Positions 34,161 to 46,994 of a DNA stretch of 64,000 bases are shown piece after piece. The notes under the pieces were generated by a model, which saw nothing but the letters and a program-made list of their open reading frames with translations, ran no database searches and had not been told where the DNA came from. The position numbers and the translations under genes were made by a program. This DNA is from Coniella vitis (lineage: Eukaryota; Ascomycota; Sordariomycetes; Diaporthales; Schizoparmaceae): positions 2,914,001 to 2,978,000 of the forward strand of contig WUJK01000005.1 in NCBI GenBank assembly GCA_011317545.1, in the 5' to 3' direction. The number at the start of each line of letters is the position of its first letter. Position 1 is the stretch's first letter.

Positions 34161-37100
34161 CGTCACGACCGGTCTTGGAAGCACCGAGTCTGTGTCAGAG
34201 CGTGCAAGTAGTGGGAGTTGTGTCTGTTTGCGCGACTGAGCAAAGAGCATCCGAGTGGCTGTTCTTCTCACGAGAGGCTTGACAATTACTCGATCCGGCA
34301 GTGGGTCGGGCTAGTATGGTGGAGTGACTTGAAGATCAAATGCGTGGGCATAGCGAGGACCTCGTTGAGGATTGGAGGTGGAGTGTAATGAAGCCTGGGC
34401 TGTTGATTGGTGCCTTTTGCTGCATGCGTGTCCATAAATTGCTGCATAACAATATTCAAGGATTCTTGATCGATCACATGCATTTGTGACAGCACAGCCG
34501 TGACACGTCAGTATAGAAGATCCATACGTAGTTGGTTATGCAGGAACTGCTTTGTAAAGGGCTATGTTGTGTGAAAATATGTCCACATTTTGCTTACAGT
34601 TTACAAGTACTGTATTTCGCTTTCGTGATTAAAGTTGGGATCTTGTCTGTGCTTCAGCTATGTGATGTTATCATTAGGAAAACTGTGTATTCGGGTTCTG
34701 TAAACTGCTCATTGGTCATCACAACCATCAGACAAAACTTTTTCTAGTGTTTAAAAGAGTGACCGCAACAGAAGCAACTTCTGAGCCAAGTCGTAGAAGA
34801 GAATGGGTATCAAGAAGCCCTGAATAGAGGAAGCGCGCGGCTCATGCAACTCTTCTCGTACATCACAACGGATCCGAGTGGATCTCCAAGCACACGGCGG
34901 GTTTTAAGTCTTTGTGAATAGTATTCACATAACCTGTTGGCGCTCCAAGATTGTGGAGCACTTACCCACACACCTACGTGTGCGTCAGGAACCGGACAAG
35001 AGACAACGAGCGTGTGAATATTATCATTGTCGTCGTCGTCGTTGTTGTAACAGATGTTCTAAGCAGCCGCAGAAGCACAGCGGCAACAACGGCCCAGTCA
35101 GCAGTCTTGCGTATAGTTGGCGTAAAAAGAATTCATGGACCCCACCCTTTTTCTTTCCTTTCCTTTCCTTCTATTTTTCCTTCTCTGGTTGTTCTGGCAA
35201 GCCTTTTACGAGGTGGCGCCATTCAAATGTGGCTTCTGCCATGTTGAAATCATACTTGGTATATGCCATGTAGGAGTCAGCCCTGGCTTGCGGCACATAT
35301 ATGCAGCCAAGCCAAGCCAATAAGCCAGCAAACCAGCCAAGTAGCAGCCCCGAGGAGGCACAAGGTTCTGAAAATGCCTTGCTTAATCTCGCACGCACTT
35401 TCAACGGTGTACCTGGCATCCGAAACACAGATACACACAAAGCCACTCAAAGGACAAGCGTTTTTAGGTTGCTTTGGTTGAAACCTACCGAGTATCGAGT
35501 TGCAAGCTTCGCAGGTTGTGACCACCCGGGCTAACAGAACCAAGCAGAGCAAGCCTTGTGGGGACCGAAAAAGAAAACATGGGAATGGGATGGGATGAGA
35601 TTGATCGTGTGTCGATGAACATGCTTGATATTTCCTATATAGTATACGTTCGGCTGACTCAGCGGCATAGCTGATAGCGCGCGCGGAGCAGGCATATCCC
35701 AGTGAGCGGGATCAGGGGCAAACGGGCGACAAGGAAGACTGCTTGCTAAGCTACATAGTATCTGGGCAGTCGAGGCTAAGAGTACCTAGTTAGTTACTAC
35801 TACATAGTATATATGTTATGCAGTGCAATCAGGGGGTAAGGCTGTGAGCGAATTTTAGTCAGGGCAGTGGAATGGGGAAGAATGACGAGAAGACATAAGT
35901 ATCTGAAAATGGGGCGCACTAGAACAACCTTGATGTGAGAAATGGAAGGGAAAAATTGGGGATACTTTCCGTACCATTGAGAAGAAGTGCCGTGATGATA
36001 ATCGTGATGACGGCTGGGTATCGTTCTTTTTTAGGTTTTGGACCCTAGGGGACTCAGTGGGCGAGCCCCTATTTTCTACGCCTGCTAATAATGTGCCCCA
36101 ACCTTCAACACAGATGCACCCTGGATAAGCCCTATGGTGATTCAACAGGGTATTGGGAACCTCAGCAGCCACGCCACGGCCCCAGAAGGAGAGGTCAAGA
36201 TTACACATCCGCTACCATCCTGCTGGGAAAGATTCTGCTTGGCATCGATCGCATCAGCAGATACCCAATCTCATGTGCTTGCACGGATTGGCGCTGCACG
36301 CCACCATCCTCCTTTTTCGCATCTGCATTGGAGGAAGACGTTTGGTACCTGATTACTCAGTAATGCCGAGACGGCAACACCCACCACCCCTCGATTCCTT
36401 CCAGGTCCTCCAGGAAGGGGTGGGCCCGCATTAGCGTTTTGAGTGGCATATTCGAAAAGTATTGTCTGATGTACATCGTAGAAGAGTCAGCGATGCTATG
36501 CAGCTTCGCAATACTGCATATAATGCGTGTTGGGAATCTCAGTCATGTGTTGTTGACTTTATAACGCTACAAGTCCAGATTATGGACAAGCCAGGGCGAA
36601 GTCGTCAACTTGGCCGCTAAATCCACGGAGAATTCTTTTAGTGCCCTCTCCTGTCCCATAGTACAGAGCACTATGTACCGTGTAGAAGTACTTGTACCTA
36701 GTGGGCACGAGCTAGCCACCTTACCTTGGCCCTGGCCCACAACGTGCACAACGTCTAAATAGGATTGCGGCATCACACAGGATTCAGCAGCGTTGCATCT
36801 AAGCAATTGCCGCATGTGTACTATGTACTGGCTTTGAAGGACATATGACCCAGGGAAGAAGAGAGAGCTCTCTTGCCTACTATGATCCTTTAATAGGAAA
36901 TGTCACGTCTGATTGGCTGACTCAGACCCCTGTGCCCACGAGGCAGCGATGTGGGTTCTGTATCGACAAGTCCACCACCGTTTACAGTGTATTACTGTGC
37001 TTTCCTACATAGTTCAGTATTACCCCTGGCCCCCAAAACACGAACCCACTCCAAATTCCCATCCTGTGAGATTCCTTCCTGCACGACGACGGACGGTGAA

Positions 37101-37734
37101 AAATACTCGCACAGAGCTTGCCTTTTATCGCACATACATGCAGTGCAGCGTGTCGGGTGTTCACGGCATATTCGAAAAGGGCAAAGCTGAGCAAACAATG
37201 GGCCTACTTCGCATGTCCAGTATTCGATGCTATGTGGCCAGCTGATGCAGACTGTCACATTACGCATCAGCTTTTTGCCAAAAACGGAGTTCGGATTTCT
37301 CGATTCCAACAAGAATAGGGGATTGCGACCTGCACTGGCACAGTAACACTGTCGCATTTCAGGCGTGACGCCAGGCCTGCTCCACATCCGACAGTCAGGG
37401 CCCCCAGGGTCTGCTGTTGCAGGGTCTACGTTATACGCGGGTACCTGGTAGCCAGTATATTTGGCTTTGCCAGAATCATCAGCACGAGTGCTCACCATTG
37501 CTGCGCGATATGCTACGAATCTTGAGAATAGTTGACGAGAGAGGAACCAAATCAGAAGCAAGTAGCAAAAAGAAGCTTTCCTAGTCACGAGCCAAGCTCC
37601 AGAGTTGTCGATCTGCCCGAATGTCTGGCAGTCTGGCAGTCTGGGAGCCAGCAGTGGCTGACCCGCTCAGGCACCCTGGACGAGAGGCCATGGAGCCAGA
37701 CAGGCCAGAGCAGAAGCACGCATAGCAGGTCCGT

Positions 37735-37774
37735 TACTAGCACTAGCACTAGCACTAGTACTGGCACTAGCACA
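37735..37774. repeat. (CACTAG)n hexamer tract
   Basis: About six degenerate copies of the 6-base unit CACTAG occur, with one G substitution run. Confidence 0.85.
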
Positions 37775-38408
37775 CTGGGAGGCTACTTCCCGATGGGGAG
37801 CTGAAAGGGCCGGGGGGGGGGCCTTACAACACAGCAACTCGCAATCCTACAATACCACTGCTTGGCCCCGACTCAGCCCAGGCTGGACGGTCGAAACTTT
37901 CGCGACGTTTGTTGTTTATGCGAGTCTGTGGACTTGGCTGCCACCGGAAACCGACAGACCGCTTCTCGCCGCCGGCGTCATTTTTCCTCCTTTCTGCTTT
38001 CTCTTCTTTCGAGTCTTGCTGGCTCGCTTTCACTTCTGCTTTTGCATGCGTAGTCGATCGACATTTGTCGTCGCGGCCCGTCTTGATCTCCCGCCCTCTC
38101 GTGCCGGTCCTCGACCAAGAGCTGACAGGCCGCCCCTCCACATTCCGCTTTCATCAAACCAGCCGGTGGAGCTGGTGACTCGGCACTTGGCAATCCGCTG
38201 CTGGTATTGGATCGACAGTCTGATTGCCGATTGCTTTCGCGCGAAGGGGTCCGGTGCTAGTCCGCCAGGGGGAAAGAAGCAGCCCTACCAGGTGAATGAG
38301 GTAAGGAGAGAAGAAAATCAAAAGGCCAAATTCAAAAGAAGTGAGTCAGGACCAAGGAGGAGGTAGCTGCAGGTGCATAATGTGCTTCGGCCAGTGCCTG
38401 AGTGTCTC

Positions 38409-38444
38409 ACTGACTGACTGGCTGACTGGCTGGCTGGCTGGCTT
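38409..38444. repeat. (TGAC)n/(TGGC)n tetranucleotide tract
   Basis: Units change from TGAC to TGGC across about nine copies, roughly 460 bases upstream of the MIT-domain gene ATG. Confidence 0.85.
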
Positions 38445-38903
38445 GCGTAGCTGGCTCAGGGCGCTATACAGCACAGTACAAGGCCCCCGTTAGTGGGTCA
38501 GTGACCCCCATCAGTATCCCCCGCCAGTGGTCAGCCGTCACGCACAGGCCGTAGACAAGCCCAGGCTAGGCCCGGCCCTGAGGCCCTGTGCTTGGCCGGT
38601 TCAGCAGGCACAGACCTTTTCGACCTACCGGGTCCCCAGCACTGCACAATCAAATCAGACAACCAGTCCAGCGTCCCAGCCAGCCAGCCAACCAACCGAC
38701 ACAACTCGACACAACCACTCACCAGACACTACACAAAGCCTATTCGTTCCTCGCCGCGTTTTGATAAGACAACCAACCCACTTCCATCACCCTGCAAGGA
38801 AGAGGAAAAAAACAAAGCACATAATCTCGCCTGGTAATTGACGACGCCCCCAAGCTCCCGCTGCCTCTAGCCCCAGCGGCTGGGCCTCTTGGACAGGGCA
38901 GCA

Positions 38904-41900
38904 ATGTCGTCTCCTCACGTCGTCTACTCGCAGCAGCCAAAACCACCGCCACAGCATGCGCACCCGCACCAGCAGCAGCAGCACAATCCCGTCTCGGCAA
39001 CGGCTGCCACGCCTCTTCCCGCCTCTGCATACAACTTCCACCTGAAAGCCGCTTCGTCCTCCTCCAATCTCTCGGCCTCGTCTGTCTCCTTCTCCGCCTC
39101 TTCCACCGCCTCTCGCTCGACGACGCCCACGCCTCAGGCCCGCCGACCGTTGCAGCCTCTCTACGACTCGTCCGTGCCGGTCTCGAGGACTCTGTATGGC
39201 TCCTTTGGCTCTGCATATCCGCTGAGCAGCAACAGTAGCAGCACCGCCGCCCACATCTCCTCCGCCATCCACTACGCTGGCCGCCCCGAGTCGCCGGCAC
39301 TCTCCCCTTCGACCCTGCCGCGCACCTCCTCCCTCCTCCCGCCACCGCGGATCACGGTCAACGAAAAGAACCCAAATAGCAGCAGCAGACAACCGCCCCT
39401 CTACGACCCTTTCCATGCGACTCCCATTCCCGATCCACCACCCGCCCGCGACGACGAGTCCATTTCTCCACGGAACGTGCCGCCGCGACGAGGTTCCAGA
39501 ACACATTCCAGATCTAGCAGCCTCGGTGGCCTGAGCGACGGCTTCCGCAATCTCAATCGCTGGTCTGTCTCGACTGCGTCCAGCCGTGCTTCGAATGCCA
39601 CTCCAGTCACAAAATCGCGCTTCTCCCGCCGCGTGAGCATTGATTCGACAAGCATCTTCCCCCATTCTCCGACCTCCCCTCGTCGTTTACAAAAGAATCG
39701 CCCGTCCACATCGACTGGCTCAATCAGCCAGAGCCAATCCTCTATCCCGCCGCTCGAATCCCTGCCGCCAATATTGACGCTGCCATCCCTCGATCAGGAA
39801 GATTTTGGACAAGCCGTGTGGGCACGACAAGACAACAACAACAGCAGCAGTGGTCATGGTCGTGAACCTTCGATAGCACACGAATCTTTGTATCGATCAA
39901 TGTCTACGAGCGCGACGACGCCGGATGCCACGTTGCCCCGGTCAGCTTTCAACCGAGACCTTGGCAATAACGGCAACATGCCACAATTCGAGGATGCGTC
40001 TCCCGTCTTTGTGCGGGGTCACCAACGCGGCCGCTCCCACGGCTTCAAGAGCAGCACCGACAGTGCAGCATCGCCAAAGAGCAGGGCCAAGCAACCCTCT
40101 CAAAAAGCCATGCTTTCCAAGGCGCTGCAAAAGGCCAATGCTGCCGTGCAGCTTGATAATGCTCAGAATTTCGATGCCGCACGGTCGGCCTACTGCGAGG
40201 CTTGTGATTTGCTGCAGCAGGTTTTGGAGCGGACCCCTGGGGACGAGGACAAGAAGAAGCTCGACGCTATTGTAAGTTGACTGCAATGTGCATGTGCTTT
40301 TCCAAACGAATGACTGCTCGACTTTGGGTCTAGTATTAGTCATTAGAGTTCCCATATGCTGACCATGATTAATGCCAAACTTTTAGCGCAGGACGTACTC
40401 GAGTCGTGTGGAGGAGCTGGATGATATGATCCCAGAAGACATGGACGAGGGCAAAGCATTGCCTCAAACACCCAGAAGCACCAGTACAGGCTATCGAACC
40501 AGGACAACGTCGGCTGCTTCGACCAACGATGGCTACCCCCTGCCAATGAGGCAGCGATCCGACACAGGGCGCAGCCAGCAGAGTGTACCAAATTACGCTC
40601 GGCCCACGTCTGCGGCCTGGCGGACGCAAATGACTCTGGATAGCCCCAAAGCTTTGTACGAAAATGCGCGTAGTTACGGAACAGCGACAGCAACAGCAGT
40701 GACAGTGGCAGCCGTCAGCTATGGGGCTGACTATGAGCGCGCGCAGTCGAGCTTTTCGCAACGCTCTCCTCACCGAAAACCGAGTATGGACCAGGACATC
40801 TTTTTGGCGCGGCCCATGGAGGATGAATATATGCCACCACCTCTGTCCCCACGACGACCCATCTCCCCGTCGAGAGCATCAAGTCGCGCCGGCGCAGACT
40901 TCAACTTCCATCACGACCATGTAAGCAACGACAACAATCGCCTTGCTCCAGAATCGTCCGTCCAGAGGGGACACCAACGGTCCGACAGCCACGAGTCCAT
41001 ATCCTGGCTAGACCCGATCGACGAGTCTGGAGCGTCCTCTGCATCTTCGGTGCACTCGCGATCCTCTTCATTGGGCGTGAGGAGGAAGCATATTCGAGCA
41101 CCTAGCGGTGATACAGAAGCAGAATTTGATGCGGCACTGGACGATGCCATTGAGGCTGCCTACGACGACGGATATGAGCCAGCACCATTCGAGCAAGAGG
41201 ACCTGGTGGCAGAGGCCATGAAGAAGGTCCAGCTTGCCAAGGAACGCGTCCGCGAATCGGAAATGGAGATGCAGAGGCTCGCCAAAGTCCGGGATCAGCG
41301 TATGCGTGCCTTGCAGGAAGAAGAGGAACAGACGCTACCAGAAGGATTCTATGACGGGACAGATTCTGACGATGAGGAGCGCATCCTGGATCGCGTGACG
41401 GAACGCTACGGCGCCCTTGAAGACGCTAGCTCGCGAAATGCATCCAAGCCTCGCGCCTCCGAGTCGAATGAATCGGCCTCGCACGCATGGCATAGTTCCA
41501 CGGCCTCTACAGCTGCCACCACCACCAGCACGGGTCTTTCGACTGTCTCTGAAATCACCAACGCGCTGTCGATGGCCACGCCTTCTGGACCCATTGCGCC
41601 ACCACCCACCCACGCACTTCCTAAGCTGCCGCCTCAAAGGCCAGGTTCCTCTGCTGGCCGTGATAGTGTGAGAGATCGTCGCTTATCAGGACAAAATGCC
41701 AAGACACTTAAGATTGAGACGCAACAGCTTGGTCCGAAGCCCAGAGAGCCAGTCACTGCAGGCCCTACGATGCAAAATCCGGAGCTGCCGCTGGGCAATC
41801 AGCACAAGACTGCTGGTTTCATTGCACAGCAGAGACAAACCCTTGCTGCAGCACCAAGTCGGTCTCTGTCGACGCATCGGGGACCATCGCCCATACCTGT

Positions 41901-43418
41901 CGGGCTGGTGGCCGAGGGCGCACCACCGACGCCGCCTATTCCGAATGCACTGCCCATTGATTCTCATCCAGTTCGGCCCGGTCTCCGCAAGAACTACTCA
42001 TCCACCTCCCTCAAGAATGCAAAGACGCGACAGCTTTCCATTTCCAACAATTTCGATGATTTTTCGGACATATCTCCGGGTACACCCCTTGCCAATCCCT
42101 TTGTTACTGCTGCTGCGGCCCGCCTTCCCGCCCTTCCCTCCCTTCCGACACCAGTGGCTTCGGCCTTCCGAGACCGCCTTACTTCAGCATCTGGTGGCTA
42201 CCACCTCTTTGACGCCGACATTCGCTCCCCGCGCTCGCCCACAGAGCCAGCAGCAGCCATGGCAGACGGCGCGCCTGTGCCCTTGGAGCCGTGCCCTAAA
42301 GAAACCCTGCTGCGTCCCTTTTGGTTAATGCGCGCCCTCTACCAGACCCTTTGCCATCCCAAGGGCGGCTACGTCAGCAACAAGCTCTTTGTCCCGCGCG
42401 ACGCATGGAGCACGAAGGGTGTCAAGATCAAGAATGTGGAAGAAAAGATTAGCCAGTGCGACTTGCTTACGGCCGCACTGCAAAAGCTGGACCGGGTCAA
42501 CTCGGACGACGCAGACGCAGTCCTTGAGGAAATGCAGAGCTTCGAAATGGTCTTAGAACAAGTACAAGTGCTTCTGACCCGCCGGTTGGGCAACGATGTA
42601 GGCGTGCAAGGCACGGGATCCCTATTCAAGGACGCCGACGGTGCGGTCGATGGGATCGATGGCAGTGGAATTGGCGGCGGAGGCAAAACAATTCCCCGAA
42701 ACAACTCTGTCAGCTCCAAGGGGGCGTTTAGCTGGAAAAGGCTGCGCAACAAGACGAGTTCAACGACGATTAGCAATTCCTACCAAGGAAATGGCAATGG
42801 TGGTGGTGGATTAGTGGCCGCCGCCGCAGCCGGCGCTGCTGCTGCAGGGCGCAAAGAGTCCATTGCTGGGCTTGCCGGGATGGGCGGTGGCTCGGTTGTG
42901 ACGGACGCTGCTGCGATGGCGCTTGCGACACTGCCGTTCACGGAATTCCCAACCTCGAAGCCGTGCAGGCGGGATATAGCGAGCGTGTCGTTTTCGGGAC
43001 CGAATGCGCAGTACATGGCTGCACTTGCGAAATTGTTTGATGCGGCGCAGTCGATTGGTGAGTTTATGTTGTTTTGTTCTTGCCCTTTCACTTGCAAATT
43101 TGCGCAAACAGGTGCACTTCTCCTATCCTTTTCAGTCCTCCTTACATTACATCTTGTTTCGTTTCTGCTTATTCGTTCTTCTTCCATCCTTAAAGGTATC
43201 CCACAATGCTGACATTACCATGTTTTCTAGACCTAATTGCGCGCCAAGTAGAGGACCCCGGTCTCCGCCATCAAGACAAGACGCAAGTTGGACTCGAGCT
43301 CAGCACGCGGCACGCGGCCGAGTTCTTTGCGTTTTATATTTGCCGGTTTGTGTTGCAGGATTTGACACTTTTGCTGGATAAGTTTATCAAGAGGGGGAGT
43401 GAGTGGGTTCTTGTCTAG
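38904..43418 (+). CDS. MIT-domain protein with long disordered regions
   Basis: Exons are 38904-40271, 40387-43057 and 43231-43418 (donors GTAAGT and GTGAGT; acceptors TTTAG and TCTAG), 1408 residues. The start MSSPHVVYSQQPKPPPQHAH follows GCAGCA; the frame upstream has no better ATG. Residues 1-395 are Ser/Pro/Arg-rich and disordered. Residues about 400-470, spanning the first splice, are a MIT three-helix domain (KALQKANAAVQLDNAQNFDAA, YCEACDLLQQVLERTPGDED, RRTYSSRVEELDDM). MIT domains bind C-terminal tails of ESCRT-III proteins and some microtubule partners, so the protein probably acts in endosomal sorting or membrane remodelling; that is inferred from the domain. A second helical block (about 1120-1220; FWLMRALYQTLCHPKGGYVS, DLLTAALQKLDRVNSDDADAV) and the end (LIARQVEDPGLRHQDKTQVG) are folded-looking. 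Gly/Ala/Asn runs lie between them. Confidence 0.85.
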
Positions 43419-44789
43419 GTGTGTTCTGGAAGAGGAACGACATTGAAGTCAAGGGAGAAAAGAGTCTTGGAAGTGAGAGTTGAACAGTGAAGAAGAGCAT
43501 GAGTACCAAGATCAGAGAAAAGTGACAGAAAAAGTCAATGGAGGGGGGGGGGGGGAAGCGATGATCAGGAGCAAGATGGTTGTGGCTGGGGGCTGGTTGG
43601 GTTGGGTTGCCTGGCTTCTCCGGCTCTTTGAAGCGGGAGAATTTGTGGTCCGGTGTGGTTTTCCTGCTCTTTTTCCTTGTCTCTTATATAAAGACTTGTG
43701 TGGGCAATTTTCTTCCTTTCCTTTTTCTCGGCTTTGCTTGGTTTGGACCAAGCTCGATGGGTTGGTTTAGTCGCAGGGAAGTCAACAACTTTGGCAGTGT
43801 GAGGTGGGGAGGGAGAAGAGTGATGGGGGTGCTTGACAACCATAGCCATACCCGGCATGGCTCCTCTTTTTTCTGCGATTCTTTTTTTTTTTTTTTTGGC
43901 TTGTTTTGGGCATTTTGGTGTTGAGATTCTTCTTTACCGACTGACCTTGTTTTGTCTGTTTGTCTATTATTTCCTCTCGCGATAGGAAAAGATATCCCGC
44001 ATTGGTTTACCTTCATTTGGCTTTCTTGCTGCATGAGCCTTTTGTTTTACTTTGTTTTTTATTTCTTGTTTATTCTATTTTTCTTGGTCAGAATAGAAAT
44101 TTTAGAGTGTGAAGATTTGAGGATTATCACCTATTTTCTGGTTATGCTCAGCAGTCGCTGATTTCGTTGTAGACGTTGTAACTTGCGGCAGCGTTGTTAT
44201 CGCCAATGACGGCTTGAAAAGAGTTGTAGTCTACGAGGGGACAGCGTTTACGGTATAAATTGAAAGGTCCTCTCTTGTACTGAACCACAATTGCTCGCAC
44301 CATGGCTATGTTGGCGTATTGTTTCCGCTTTTCTGTTTGCGTGACAATTTTTGCGGTGCTGCTGGGCTGCGTTAGGCTGGCCAAAATGATTTTCTGACTG
44401 TGTCAAAACGTGGTCGTCGTCACTTACAAAGTACACCCCAATATGATCTTAGGGAACAGGGGTACCGAGGTACTCAGGTACTTGAAGTACATAGTATGTG
44501 GATACGATCATGGACAAGGTACGTACATCGGCCCCCGGCCCGCGATAAGATAAGACTAGTGCCCGCCCGCCCGCCCGCCGGTCCGCCAGGCAGGCACGCC
44601 AACGCCATGGAAATTTGTCCCGGGGCCGAGGCGGAGGAACAGCCCTGACATGGCGCCCTTCTGATCTCTTTCAAGTTTAGATCTGCCTGCTTTGGGTTCA
44701 TCACCCACACAATATGTCGCTGGCCAGACCATCCTAAGCCTCGACCACCGCACCCCGCTTCCCAACTCTCCTCAGGACTGCTGGCCTCA
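43419..44789. other. Intergenic, T- and G-rich tracts, no gene seen
   Basis: 1,371 bases lie between the MIT gene and guf1, both (+). There is a G13 run at 43543-43555, a T-run near 43886-43901, and a CCCG array just before guf1 (44561-44580). Half site TACATAGTAT lies at 44488. The frames here are short and featureless. Confidence 0.55.
44561..44580. repeat. (CCCG)n tract
   Basis: About four to five tetranucleotide units of CCCG/GCCC lie ~210 bases before the guf1 ATG, probably in its promoter or 5' leader. Confidence 0.85.
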
Positions 44790-46994
44790 ATGCGGCAGCC
44801 ATGTCTGCGGCGGGTGCACACGACCGGTGCCCTGCGCTGCTTGGCCGGCCGTGATGCCATCTCCGCGTTGACGAGGCGTTCCTCTTCTCTGCGACTCTTG
44901 TCGAGCCTCCCCTCCAGCCCCAGCCCCGGGATTGCTCGAGGGCAATCCCCCTTTGGCTTGATACCAAAGCAGACCATAATAAGAGGAGGGCCAATACCGA
45001 CAGCCACAGCACGACCCGCATCCCAAGCAACAAGGTGGATTAGCACGTCCAAAAAGGAGCTCAGCGATCTCGAGAAGCGCATTGCCGCCATTCCCCTCGA
45101 ACGCTTTCGCAACTTTTGCATTGTGGCCCACATCGACCATGGCAAGAGCACGCTGAGTGACCGCTTGCTGGAGATTACGGGCACCATCTCAGCCAGCGAT
45201 GAAAACAAGCAGATTCTCGTATGTTGCATCTTTGCCTTGTCTTTGCTTTCTTGAGGTACTGGACCACACCTGGCTAACTCTTCCTCTTCCTCCCAGGACA
45301 AACTCGACGTCGAGCGCGAACGCGGCATCACCGTCAAAGCCCAAACCTGCACCATGATCTACAAATACAAGGGCCTGGACTACCTGCTCCACCTTGTTGA
45401 CACACCTGGCCACGTCGACTTTCGCGCCGAAGTGACGCGCTCCTACGCCTCGTGTGGTGGTGCCCTGCTGCTTGTTGACGCCTCCCAGGGCATCCAGGCC
45501 CAGACAGTCGCCAATTTCTACACCGCCTTTGCCCAGGAACTCACCATGATTCCTGTGGTCAACAAGATTGACCTGCCCACCGCTGATGTAGAGCGCGCAA
45601 TCAGCCAGATCCAAGAGACCTTTGAGCTTGGCGTCGAGGGCCACCCGGGAGGCGCACCAGTCCTCGTCAGTGCCAAGTCAGGCAAAAACGTCGAGGCCCT
45701 CCTCCCAGCCGTCATTGAGCGCGTGCCCGCGCCGCTTGGCGAGGACACCAAGCCCCTGCGCCTGCTGCTCGTCGACTCGTGGTACGACACATTCCGTGGT
45801 GTCATTCTGCTCGTGAGGCTGTTTGACGGTACCATCAAGGCCGGCGACCCCATTGTCTCACTCGCGACAGGCAAGAAATACACTGTCGGCGAGGTCGGCA
45901 TCCAGTATCCCTTCCCCGTGCCACAATCGACCCTCCGCGCCGGTCAGGTCGGCTACATCCTCATGAACCCGGGCATGAAGCGCATCCAGGACGCCAAAAT
46001 CGGCGACACCTTTACCACGCAGGGCAACGAGGACAAGGTCGAAATGTACCCCGGTTTCGAAGAGCCCAAACCCATGGTTTTCGTCGGTGCCTTCCCCACC
46101 GACCAGTCCGACTACACCAAGCTGTCCGACAGCATCTCCCACCTGGTCCTCAACGACCGCAGCATCACGCTTGCAAAGGACCATTCCGAGGCGCTCGGCG
46201 CAGGCTGGCGTCTCGGCTTCTTGGGCAGCTTGCACTGCTCCGTGTTCCAAGACCGCCTGCGCCAAGAGCACGGCGCCAGCGTCATCATCACGGAACCGTC
46301 CGTGCCGTCCCGCATCGTCTACGCAGATGGCAAGGAGGAAATCGTCACGAACCCCGCCGAGTTCCCGTCCGACGACAACCACCGTGCGCGTGCGGCGACC
46401 TTTTACGAGCCCTTTGTGCACGCGACCATTACCCTGCCCGAGGAGTACCTGGGCCGTGTCATTGAGCTGTGCGAGGCCAGCCGCGGCGCGCAGGTGAGTC
46501 TGGAGTTTTTCCACGCGACGCAGGTCATTCTCAAGTACGACATTCCCTCGTCGGCGCTGGTGGACGACTTGTTTGGCAAGCTCAAGGGCGCGACAAAGGG
46601 GTATGCCACGCTCGACTACGAAGACGCGGGCTGGCAGGAGAGCAAGCTGCAAAAGCTGCAGCTGCTCGTCAACAAGAAGTCTGTGGATGCCATCTGCCGC
46701 GTGGTGCACGCAAGCCAGGTGGACCGCCTGGGCCGGCACTGGGTCAACAAGTTCAAGGAGCACGTGGACCGGCAAATGTTTGAAATTGTGATCCAGGCGG
46801 CCGTGGGCCGCAAGATTATCGCGCGCGAGACGCTCAAGCCCTTCCGCAAGGACGTGCTTGCCAAGCTGCACGCTGCGGACATTACGCGGCGCAAGAAGCT
46901 GCTTGAGAAGCAAAAGGAGGGGAGGAAGAAGTTGAATGCGATTGGTAATGTGATTATTGATCAGTCGAGCTTCCAAAAGTTTTTGACAAAGTAG
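44790..46994 (+). CDS. guf1: Guf1, mitochondrial elongation factor 4 (LepA) GTPase
   Basis: Exons are 44790-45218 and 45297-46994 (GTATGT donor, CCCAG acceptor), 708 residues. The first ~85 residues are Arg/Ser/Ala-rich with no acidic residues except Asp22, a good mitochondrial presequence. The GTPase domain follows: P-loop AHIDHGKS (113-120), switch I RERGITVKAQT, DTPGH (178-182) and NKID (232-235). Domain II (GVILLVRLFDGTIKAGDPI), EF-G-like domains III and V, and the LepA-specific C-terminal domain (KKSVDAICRVVHASQVDRLGR, VDRQMFEIVIQAAVG, IIARETLKPFRKDVLAK) complete the protein. EF4 back-translocates stalled ribosomes in bacteria, and yeast Guf1 supports mitochondrial translation under stress. 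All key motifs are intact, so it should be functional. Confidence 0.95.

Larger units (their letters stand above)
34161..38903. other. 4.7-kb gene-poor interval
   Basis: This lies upstream of the serine hydrolase (-) and of the MIT-domain gene (+). No frame gives recognisable protein. The longest, on the minus strand at 36992-37588 (198 codons), starts with GTG, and its first ATG leaves 168 residues rich in Cys but unlike any family I know. It holds palindrome half sites (35753, 35802, 36670, 36819), CTAGCA and TGGC tandem tracts (37735, 38409) and a G-run at 37812. The stretch from about 37860 onward may be the 5' leader of the MIT gene. Confidence 0.5.
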
